NCBI GenBank assembly: GCA_026417845.1
Contig: JAOACM010000018.1
Span: 1-13,554, forward strand
DNA length: 13,554 nt
Direction of reading: 5' to 3'
DNA from: Planctomycetota bacterium
Lineage (GTDB): Bacteria; Planctomycetota; SZUA-567; H5-PLA8; CALKMO01
Shown: positions 5,788 through 12,140 of the stretch, one piece after another
How the letters are laid out: every line of letters begins with the position of its first letter
Position numbering within the stretch: position 1 is the first letter of the stretch
Made by a program: the position numbers and the translations under genes
Notes under the pieces: generated by a model
The model's database searches: none
What the model saw: the letters and a program-made list of their open reading frames with translations, nothing else
Told to the model about the DNA's origin: nothing

Positions 5788-7077
5788 ATGTCCAGGGATG
5801 AGGAAATATGTGTGATCGGGCTGGGCTACGTGGGGCTTCCCACGGCCGGCATGCTGGCCACATCCGGCTTCCGGGTCCTTGGCGTGGATGTGGACCGGGC
5901 CGTTGTTGACGGGATCAACTCAGGCTCGACCCGCCTGGAGGAGGCGGGGCTGGCGGCTTTCGTCTCCGCGGCCGTCAAGAGCGGCAATCTGACGGCCTCG
6001 GTCAGGCCGGAGGCGGCTGATGCCTTCATCATATGCGTGCCGACGCCCATATCGAAGGACAAGGGCGCGGACCTTTCGGCCGTCAGGGATGCTGCGCGGG
6101 CCGTGGCCGGCTGCATCCGGCGCGGCAACCTGGTCGTGCTCGAATCTACATCGCCAGTCGGGACTACGCGGAACATCGTGGGCAGGATCATAGAGGAAAC
6201 GACGGGGCTCGCCCCGGGCCGGGATTTCGACCTGTGCTACTGTCCGGAGCGGGTGCTTCCGGGCAATACGATAGCCGAGCTTGTCAACAATGACCGCATA
6301 GTCGGCGGATTCACCAGGAAGTCCGCGGAACGCGCCGCGGCCATCTATGGGCGCTTCTGCCAGGGGAAGATATCGCTCACCGACGATATGACCGCCGAGA
6401 TGTGCAAGCTGATGGAAAACACCTTCCGCGACGTGAACGTAGCGCTGGCCAACGTCTTCGCCCGGATGGCCGAGGAGGCGGGGATAGACGTGTGGGATGC
6501 CATCGAGCTGGCCAACCGCCATCCGCGCGTCAAGATCCTCCGGCCGGGACCCGGCACCGGCGGCCATTGCATATCCGTGGACCCATGGTTTCTGGTGGAG
6601 GCGTTTCCGGAACACGCCGGCCTGGTCAGGATCGCCAGGGAAGTTAATGATTCACAGCCAGAGCGCCTCCTGAAACGGATGATGGCAACCGGGAAGCTCG
6701 TCGCCGGCGACAAACTGGCGATCCTCGGCGCCGCGTACAAGGCGGACGTGGACGATCCGCGGGAAAGCCCGGCGGTGCGTATGGCCGAGGCGGCCGGATG
6801 CGCCGGAATCCGCTTCGCCGTCCACGATCCCCATGTGAGGCCGGGGGAGCACCACGGCCTGAGGGTAAGCGGCGATCTGGCGGAATGCATCGAAGGCGCC
6901 GCGGCCGCCGTGTTGATGACCGACCACAAGGCGTACGAGGCGTTGACGCCCGGACTCCTCGCCGGCCACATGCGCGGCCGTCTGATAGGCGACGCCAGAA
7001 ACTGGCTCGACCGCAGGGCATTCGAAGCGGCGGGTTTTACCGTCATTCTGATCGGGAGCGGCGCCGGAGGTCACTGA
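5788..7077 (+). CDS. wecC: UDP-N-acetyl-D-mannosamine dehydrogenase (UDP-glucose/GDP-mannose dehydrogenase family)
   Basis: Oxidises UDP-ManNAc in two NAD+-dependent steps to UDP-N-acetylmannosaminuronate, a cytosolic precursor of surface polysaccharide. The 429-residue length is normal. The N-terminal Rossmann domain has VIGLGYVGLP (9-18). The middle has ESTSPVGTT, YCPERVLPGN and LMENTFRDVN. The catalytic segment is PGTGGHCISVDPWF with nucleophile Cys261. The C-terminal nucleotide-binding domain has LGAAYKADVDDPRESPA. RHPRVKILRPGPGTGGHC and VDPWFLV are typical of WecC-type enzymes, in contrast to UDP-glucose dehydrogenases. AAGGAAG (5773-5779) lies 8 bases before the ATG. The partner epimerase (wecB) and glycosyltransferases are not in the window, so the final polysaccharide is unknown. 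A related UDP-HexNAc dehydrogenase specificity (WbpA-like) is the main alternative. Confidence 0.9.
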   Translation: MSRDEEICVIGLGYVGLPTAGMLATSGFRVLGVDVDRAVVDGINSGSTRLEEAGLAAFVSAAVKSGNLTASVRPEAADAFIICVPTPISKDKGADLSAVRDAARAVAGCIRRGNLVVLESTSPVGTTRNIVGRIIEETTGLAPGRDFDLCYCPERVLPGNTIAELVNNDRIVGGFTRKSAERAAAIYGRFCQGKISLTDDMTAEMCKLMENTFRDVNVALANVFARMAEEAGIDVWDAIELANRHPRVKILRPGPGTGGHCISVDPWFLVEAFPEHAGLVRIAREVNDSQPERLLKRMMATGKLVAGDKLAILGAAYKADVDDPRESPAVRMAEAAGCAGIRFAVHDPHVRPGEHHGLRVSGDLAECIEGAAAAVLMTDHKAYEALTPGLLAGHMRGRLIGDARNWLDRRAFEAAGFTVILIGSGAGGH

Positions 7078-7107
7078 CAGGCGTCCCTCTCCGTCCAGCT
7101 TTCTTCA

Positions 7108-7142
7108 GAGCCTGTCCGGAAACATCCTCCGCACGGAGGATG
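7108..7142. mobile_element. IS-like terminus (solo end or decayed copy) with an internal hairpin
   Basis: TCA followed by GAGCCTGTCCGGAAACATCC (7105-7127) matches the left end of the 318-bp element (GGGGCTGTCCAGAAACATCC), with TCA as a TNA-type flank. CATCCTCCG (7123-7131) and CGGAGGATG (7134-7142) form a near-perfect palindrome. I could not find a matching right end before 7344. It begins 30 bases after the wecC stop codon, so the hairpin could act as a 3' end, though no T-run follows. Confidence 0.45.
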
Positions 7143-7268
7143 GTGGCGTTATGCCTGTCCGATGCCGCCGGGGGCTTCTGACCAGGTTTGCGGCCGGGCC
7201 TGGGATCTTTCCGGCCTGCGTGCGCGTCCCATCCTTTTCAATAAATGCGCAAATGCGCGACGGGCCTA

Positions 7269-7298
7269 TTGCGTAAATCCTCCTTCGCCCCATATAGT
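7269..7298 (+). promoter_or_regulatory. Possible sigma-70-type promoter for the AmmeMemoRadiSam locus
   Basis: TTGCGT (7269-7274) and TATAGT (7293-7298) are separated by 18 bases in an AT-rich patch that stands out in this sequence. A transcript from here would have a leader of about 160 bases running through the 81-bp element before the start at 7465. Pattern match only. Confidence 0.35.
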
Positions 7299-7343
7299 AG
7301 TATGGCGGTCTGAAGTGGCGGGCGGCCTGAATCGGGGTATGAA

Positions 7344-7424
7344 GAGCCTGTCCAGAAGCTTTCCGCCGCGCAGTCGAGATCGCAGAGTCGTAAGCTCCCC
7401 GGCGGCAGGTTTTCGGACGGTCTC
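7344..7424. mobile_element. 81-bp MITE-like element, second copy, directly upstream of the Memo-AMMECR1 gene
   Basis: Begins GAGCCTGTCCAGAAGCTTTC and ends GGTTTTCGGACGGTCTC. Its length and middle (CCGCC, GCAGT, GATCGC, CGTA, AGCT, CCGGCGG) match the element at 3468-3548. The flanks do not show a clean duplication and the right end has drifted, so it is an older copy. It ends 27 bases before the ribosome binding site of the next gene and would lie in that gene's leader RNA, where it could fold into a hairpin. Confidence 0.55.
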
Positions 7425-7464
7425 GGAGCAGGGCGGTCCTGGGCAGCGCGCGGAGGAGCCGGGT

Positions 7465-9294
7465 ATGGACAAGGTGGATATATGGAGCCTCGCTAAGGCG
7501 GCGGCGATATGCGCGCTCCTGTGCGCCTCGCTTGGAATTCTGTGGCGCGGGCTGACGATGGGCGGGGCAGGAGCCGGGGAGGCATCCGGCGGCGCCAGGG
7601 GCGGTGGAGGAGACGGGTCGGGAGCGGGAGGAGGCGAACGTATGGGAACGGGGGGCGGAAAATCGGGTGCGGACGGCGGAGCCGGAGTAAGACCGGAGGA
7701 CATCAGGCGGCCGGCCGTCGCGGGCGCGTTCTACCCGGCGGGACGGCGCGAGCTGGAGGCGGACGTCGGGAAATACCTCGCGGCCGTCGAAAAGAAGAAA
7801 TTCCCCAAGCCCATACGCGCGATAATCGCACCGCACGCAGGCTATGTATATTCCGGTCCGTGCGCCGCGCATGCCTTCAAACAGGTGGAGGGTGCGGATT
7901 TCGATCGCGTCATCATCATCGGCTGCCCGCACCGAGTGCCGGCCTCCGGCGTGGCCATCTGGGCCAGGGGCGCCTGGGATACTCCGCTGGGCCGCGTCCT
8001 CATAGACGAAGATGCTGCCTCAGCAATGATGGCCGCCAGTCCCAGGGTAAGGGATCACCGCGGGCCGTTCGTCCCGGAACATTCGCTGGAGGTCGAGCTG
8101 CCGTTCCTGCAGAAGACGCTCAGGGAAGGATTCAGGATAGTCCCGGTGCTGTTCTCGCCGGCCGGCGAGGCTGACTACGATGCGCTCACGGCGGCGCTGA
8201 AGGCCGTCTCCGACGCCTCGACGCTGATCGTCGTCAGCACCGATCTTTCGCACTATCCGGCGCGGAAGCACGCGCGCGAGGTTGACGCCAGGACGCTGGA
8301 ATCGTGGAAGAGCATGGACGCGGCGGCGATCGAGAAGGTGTCCGAGGAAAGCATGAGGCGCGGCATACCTGAGCTGCACTGCACGCAGTGCGGCGAGCAC
8401 GCCGTGATCGGCCTGATGAAGGCCGCGAAGGCGCTCGGAATAACCGGGATCGAAATCGTCCGGCAGGACGATTCGTCGGCTGCCTCCGGCGACGAGGACC
8501 GCGTAGTCGGCTACGGGGCGGCGGTGCTGTACGGCGAAGCGCCCGCGAAAAGGCTCGCCAGGCCCGCCGCGGGAGGCGATGCAGGCAGAGCAGGTGGGGG
8601 CGGTAAAGGAGAGGAGTCCGGGAAGGGAGAGGAAGCCGGGAAGGACGCAGACGCAAAGGGTAGCGGCGCGGCGACCGGCAAGGGATCGGGGAAAGAAACC
8701 GGGAAGGGGGCCGGGGGCGGGGCGGAGGGCGGGGGCGACAGAGTGGTATCGGATGCCGCAGGACGGAAACTCCTGAAGATCGCCAGGGAAACCATCGCCG
8801 CCAAGGCCTCCGGCAAACCGATACCGCAATATAAGGAAGACGATCCGGAACTGAACCTGAAACGGGCCGTCTTCGTCACGCTCCACAAGGACGGCGACCT
8901 GCGGGGCTGCATCGGTTGCTTCTCCTCGGACGAGCCGCTCTACCTGACGGTCCAGAAGTACGCGATAGCGTCGTCCTCCGAGGATCCGCGGTTCCCTCCG
9001 GTTACTGCGGACGAGGTCCCGAAGCTCGACATCGAGATTTCGATACTCTCCGAGATCGTCCCCTGCGACGATTACAGGAAGATAGTGCTCGGCAAACACG
9101 GGGTCATCGTTTCGAAGGGCTGGCGCAAAGGGGTCTTCCTGCCGCAGGTGGCGACGGAGACGGGATGGAATCTGGAGGAGTTCCTGGGGCACCTTGCCCG
9201 CGACAAGGCCGGCATCGGCTGGAACGGCTGGAAGGATCCGGACGCGAAGCTCTCGATATTCACCGTCCAGATCGTCAGGGAGAAAGAGAAGTAG
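7465..9294 (+). CDS. amrB-amrA: AmmeMemoRadiSam proteins B and A fused (Memo-AMMECR1), with N-terminal hydrophobic segment
   Basis: A 609-residue fusion of two partners of the AmmeMemoRadiSam system, whose biochemical role in bacteria is not established. A hydrophobic segment (about 12-27, AAAICALLCASLGILW) may be a membrane anchor or uncleaved signal. A Gly-rich linker (about 33-80) follows. The Memo domain (82-357) starts RPAVAGAFYP and has IAPHAGYVYSG (His124), GCPHRVPAS (His156), STDLSHYP and TQCGEHAVIG (Cys309), matching the two His and one Cys that bind metal in human MEMO1. A Gly/Lys/Glu linker (about 360-427) leads to the AMMECR1 domain (428-605) with the signature LRGCIGC (479-485), YAIASSSEDPRF and GWRKGVFLPQV. 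Start 7465 has GGAGGAG 6 bases upstream; the frame is open to 7162, but upstream codons run through the repeat element. The radical SAM partner lies two genes downstream. Confidence 0.93.
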   Translation: MDKVDIWSLAKAAAICALLCASLGILWRGLTMGGAGAGEASGGARGGGGDGSGAGGGERMGTGGGKSGADGGAGVRPEDIRRPAVAGAFYPAGRRELEADVGKYLAAVEKKKFPKPIRAIIAPHAGYVYSGPCAAHAFKQVEGADFDRVIIIGCPHRVPASGVAIWARGAWDTPLGRVLIDEDAASAMMAASPRVRDHRGPFVPEHSLEVELPFLQKTLREGFRIVPVLFSPAGEADYDALTAALKAVSDASTLIVVSTDLSHYPARKHAREVDARTLESWKSMDAAAIEKVSEESMRRGIPELHCTQCGEHAVIGLMKAAKALGITGIEIVRQDDSSAASGDEDRVVGYGAAVLYGEAPAKRLARPAAGGDAGRAGGGGKGEESGKGEEAGKDADAKGSGAATGKGSGKETGKGAGGGAEGGGDRVVSDAAGRKLLKIARETIAAKASGKPIPQYKEDDPELNLKRAVFVTLHKDGDLRGCIGCFSSDEPLYLTVQKYAIASSSEDPRFPPVTADEVPKLDIEISILSEIVPCDDYRKIVLGKHGVIVSKGWRKGVFLPQVATETGWNLEEFLGHLARDKAGIGWNGWKDPDAKLSIFTVQIVREKEK

Positions 9295-9416
9295 ACGCGC
9301 CGGCGGGCTTCCGCGCGCGGTCCCGCTGCGGTGCCGGGATGCCCCTTCGGGAGTCTGTCCGATCTCCCGATTGATGATCGCCGGACGCGCCACGCGGACT
9401 CCGCGGCGTTGACGGG

Positions 9417-9437
9417 TTCCCGGCGAAGTTCCGGGAA
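9417..9437 (+). repeat. Hairpin
   Basis: TTCCCGG (9417-9423) and CCGGGAA (9431-9437) flank a 7-base loop. No T-run follows. Position about 120 bases after the Memo-AMMECR1 stop codon. Confidence 0.35.
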
Positions 9438-9509
9438 GTCGCTCCCAGCGCCCCCGTTACCGGGAAGGATAATGGCGAGGGTTATCAAACGTTGTGCTCA
9501 TATTTGTCC

Positions 9510-9531
9510 GGCCGGGCATCTCAGCCCGGCC
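9510..9531 (+). terminator. Strong hairpin, possible terminator or RNA-processing site
   Basis: GGCCGGGC (9510-9517) and GCCCGGCC (9524-9531) form a perfect 8-bp all-GC stem around loop ATCTCA. Only a weak T-containing tail follows (GTGCCTTTG), so intrinsic termination is uncertain. If it works, the Memo-AMMECR1 gene and the next gene are separate transcripts or differently dosed. Confidence 0.35.
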
Positions 9532-9697
9532 GTGCCTTTGCGGACTCCACGGATCGACGGCCGTCATTGCCGTGCTCAGCGGCCACGCGCATGGGCGTTG
9601 CTGTCCTGATGCGAAATTCCCCCCGCATCGGCGGCAGCTTTGTTGCGCATAATCAGGTCCGCTCCGGAGATCCGAGGAGGCGACGCGAGGTATCCCA

Positions 9698-11953
9698 GTG
9701 CTGACGACATTTGCCACCGGTTTTCTTCTGGGGCTTGGCGGTTCGGCCCTGTGCATGGCTACCTGTGCGCCGCTGGCCTTCGCCGTGATGGTGGAGCGGC
9801 CGCCAGGGCCCGCCGCCGGTCCGCTGAAGGCGCTGCTCCTTTTCCTGGCCGGCAGGCTGATCGGCTACTTGGTGATCGGCGCCGCGGTCGGCGCGGCCGG
9901 AGCGGCGGCAGGCGTGGCGCTGGCCGGGTCGGGATCTCCGCCCGGGATGGCGGCCGGGGCGGGGATCCCGTCCCGGGCGGATGCCGGCGCGGGGGAGGGA
10001 GCCGGCGCGCGTGGAGAGTCCGGCAGGACTCCCGGAGCGGGAAGCGGAACCGCCGCGGGCGCGAGGGGGGCGCAAGGCAGGCTCCCAGACGGCGCGAAGA
10101 GCGGCAGCGGCTCCAGCGCCGCGTCCGAAGCAGCGGGGGGGACGGAAACCGGAACATCCGCAGGAACCGGGGCCCGATCGGCAGCAGACGTGGGAGCTGG
10201 GGCGGCGGCGGATACGGGAGCCGGAGCGGCCCGGGACGCTGAGGCCGGAGGCGCACCGGGCGCTGAGGATGGAAGCCCGGCCGCCGGACGTACCGGCGCC
10301 GCGCTGCGCATCGCGTCAGCGGCGGCCATGTTGCTTGTCGCCGCGGCGATGTGGCTGAGCGCGGCGGGGTGGTCGGCGCCGGAGGGCGGCTGGCTGTGCC
10401 GGTTCGCCATGAGCGGCCGGCGGCTGGCGGCATGGCCGGCGGCCATGGGCGCGCTGACGGGGCTGCAGCTCTGTCCGCCGATACTTGGCGCAGTGATCAC
10501 TGCGGCCTCGAAGGGTAGCATCGCGACAGGCATCGCGCATTTCGCCGGCTTCTACGCCGGCAGCTCCCTCCCGCTCGCCCTTCTCGCCCTCTGGCCGGCC
10601 GTCGGCCGCAGGTTCGGCGAAAGCGCGCTCCTGCGCATCCGCTCCGGATCCGCGATGGCCGCCGGATTCATGTTCTTCTGCTGGGGTCTGACGGCGTTCT
10701 TCCCCCGCGCAGGCGAGGCCGTGCTGAACGTGGCAGAGGCTGACCTGCGCGAGGTCCTGCCCGGCGCGACCGTGTTTTCCGCCGCGCACGACCCGCCAAG
10801 GTTCCTCGGCTTCGCCTCGCCCGGCGACAGGGTGCCCATCGGCGCGTGCTTCGTCACAAGCCAGGCGGCGCCGGCCGAGAGCTTCGGCTACGGCGGCCCG
10901 GTCCCGGTCCTCGTCGGTCTCGACCGCGAAGGCAGGATCACAGGCCTCAAACTCCTCCCGCACAACGAGACGCCGATCTACGTCGAACGCGTGGAGGATC
11001 CGAGGTACCTCGAATCATACAAGGGCAGGAGAGTTACCGATCCGCTGGTGCTCGGCGGGGATATCCAGGCGATCACGGGGGCGACGGTGACTGCCGAGGC
11101 GATATGCGCTGGGATACGCGAGGGCGGAAGGCGGGTTGCCAGGGAGAGCTTCGGCGTGGATATGGAAGGCGCGAGGATGCGGGCGGCCGCCGCCGGATGG
11201 GCCGGGGCTGTCCTGAGGCTGCGCGTGCTGGTGCCGGCCGCCTTCATGATCGCGGCGGCCATGGCGGCGCTTGTCTGGAAGGAGGACCGGCGTATCAGGG
11301 ACGCAACGCTGGTGGCCTCGATCATTATCATGGGGCTGGCCTTCATGGAGTTCTTCTCGATCGGCCACGTGCTGGCGGTCGCAACGTGGAGCTGGCCGAG
11401 GTTGCCGGCCAACATCACATGGTATGTTCCTCTGGCCGGCGCCGCGGCGCTCGCGCTTCTTATGGGCGGCCTCTATTGCGACCGGATATGTCCGTTCGGG
11501 GCGCTGACCGAACTGGCCGGGCGCTTGTGGCCGTGGCGGTTGCCGCTGAGTCCGGGCGTCTCGCGGGTCCTATCCAGCGCCAGGTTTGTCGTCCTGCTGG
11601 GGTCCGTCGCCGCCTATATCGTATGGCGCGGGTCCGGGGTGGCGGCGCTGGAACCGTTCTCGCCGGCCTTCTCGCTGCTCTCGCTCCGGGGCTGGCCGGA
11701 CGATATCCTCCCGGCGTGCCTTCTGGGGCTGGTTGCCGTGCTGTGCCTTTTCAGGCGGCGGTTCTGGTGCCGCCACCTGTGTCCGGCCGGAGCGGCGCTT
11801 GATGTCGCGGCGAAGTTCCGGCTTTCCGGCGCCGTCGGCGTATCGCCGGAGGCCGGAGGCGACATGCCAGGGGACGGAACCGGAGGAACGGCGGCGGCGG
11901 TGGCGCCGGCCCTGAACGGACCGACCCCGGATCGGAAGCCCGACGCGCCGTGA
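9698..11953 (+). CDS. Membrane redox protein: DsbD/SafE-like + FMN-binding + NosR/NapH-like 4Fe-4S domains
   Basis: A 751-residue multi-domain membrane protein. Part 1 (about 3-80 and 207-340) is a DsbD_2/SafE-like transporter: SALCMATCAPLAF (Cys19, Cys23) near the start and GLQLCPPILGAV (Cys259) later, placed like the redox cysteines of CcdA/DsbD. It is split by about 125 Gly/Ala/Ser-rich residues (81-205). Part 2 (about 390-475) is an FMN-binding domain of RnfG/NqrC/NosR type: GYGGPVPVLVGLD, then AITGATVTAEAI, with Thr463 the likely ApbE-attached flavin site. Part 3 (about 495-735) has several membrane segments and two CxxxCP motifs (594-599 and 691-696) as in NosR, PceC and NapH. By analogy FMN faces outward and Fe-S inward, suggesting electron flow across the membrane. 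Its place between the Memo-AMMECR1 fusion and the radical SAM gene suggests it serves them (inference). The start is GTG 9698 behind GCGAGG (9685-9690). Confidence 0.82.
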   Translation: MLTTFATGFLLGLGGSALCMATCAPLAFAVMVERPPGPAAGPLKALLLFLAGRLIGYLVIGAAVGAAGAAAGVALAGSGSPPGMAAGAGIPSRADAGAGEGAGARGESGRTPGAGSGTAAGARGAQGRLPDGAKSGSGSSAASEAAGGTETGTSAGTGARSAADVGAGAAADTGAGAARDAEAGGAPGAEDGSPAAGRTGAALRIASAAAMLLVAAAMWLSAAGWSAPEGGWLCRFAMSGRRLAAWPAAMGALTGLQLCPPILGAVITAASKGSIATGIAHFAGFYAGSSLPLALLALWPAVGRRFGESALLRIRSGSAMAAGFMFFCWGLTAFFPRAGEAVLNVAEADLREVLPGATVFSAAHDPPRFLGFASPGDRVPIGACFVTSQAAPAESFGYGGPVPVLVGLDREGRITGLKLLPHNETPIYVERVEDPRYLESYKGRRVTDPLVLGGDIQAITGATVTAEAICAGIREGGRRVARESFGVDMEGARMRAAAAGWAGAVLRLRVLVPAAFMIAAAMAALVWKEDRRIRDATLVASIIIMGLAFMEFFSIGHVLAVATWSWPRLPANITWYVPLAGAAALALLMGGLYCDRICPFGALTELAGRLWPWRLPLSPGVSRVLSSARFVVLLGSVAAYIVWRGSGVAALEPFSPAFSLLSLRGWPDDILPACLLGLVAVLCLFRRRFWCRHLCPAGAALDVAAKFRLSGAVGVSPEAGGDMPGDGTGGTAAAVAPALNGPTPDRKPDAP

Positions 11954-11994
11954 ACGCGGAACGGATGCGGGCGCTCCATACTCGGAAGCCCCTC

Positions 11995-12028
11995 CCTCCC
12001 CGAAAGGCGGATATCTTTTGCGGGGAGG
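11995..12028 (+). repeat. Hairpin between the membrane protein and the radical SAM gene
   Basis: CCTCCCCG (11995-12002) and CGGGGAGG (12021-12028) form an 8-bp stem; inside it AAAG and CTTT can extend the pairing across a small bulge. The downstream sequence lacks a T-run. It may weaken read-through or stabilise the 3' end of the upstream message within a shared transcript. Confidence 0.4.
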
Positions 12029-12125
12029 CGCTCAGCGTGGGGCCAAGGGCAGGCGCCAACGGGAGGGGAAACGGAGGGGTTTTGAAACACTGAAGTGCTG
12101 GGGTACGGGGGAAACCTCGCCGGGG

Positions 12126-12130
12126 AGGAG
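12126..12130 (+). promoter_or_regulatory. Ribosome binding site deciding the radical SAM start
   Basis: GGGGAGGAG ends at 12130. It sits only 1 base before ATG 12132 but 10 bases before ATG 12141, so 12141 is the better start. The frame is open further upstream (ATG at 12018), but that part is basic low-complexity sequence and overlaps the hairpin above. Confidence 0.55.
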
Positions 12131-12140
12131 AATGCCGGGA

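Larger units (their letters stand above)
9295..9697 (+). other. 403-bp intergenic region with two strong hairpins, no gene
   Basis: No frame has a recognisable domain. GAGTCTGTCC at 9351-9360 resembles the ends of the IS-like elements but has no partner. A 6-bp stem, GATGCG/CGCATC, lies at 9608-9629. Two stronger hairpins are listed separately. A promoter for the following gene is possible but no pair of boxes was convincing. Confidence 0.45.

Noticed and set aside
5920..6615. Long minus-strand open frame opposite the dehydrogenase gene (also 6345-7046)
   Set aside because: It is antisense to a clearly recognisable enzyme and has no domain; long antisense frames are expected in GC-rich coding DNA.
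7162..7464. Upstream extension of the Memo-AMMECR1 reading frame to an ATG at 7162
   Set aside because: It would translate through the candidate promoter and the 81-bp palindromic element, has no ribosome binding site and no domain; ATG 7465 has a strong site and begins a plausible hydrophobic N-terminus.
8020..9393. 457-codon minus-strand open frame opposite the Memo-AMMECR1 gene
   Set aside because: Arg/Leu/Pro-rich, without motifs, and fully antisense to two well-conserved domains.
9331..9609. Small plus-strand frame with CAHICPAGHLSP in the 403-bp gap
   Set aside because: No good start signal, an unstructured-looking translation, and it runs through the strong hairpin; the Cys pattern is probably chance.
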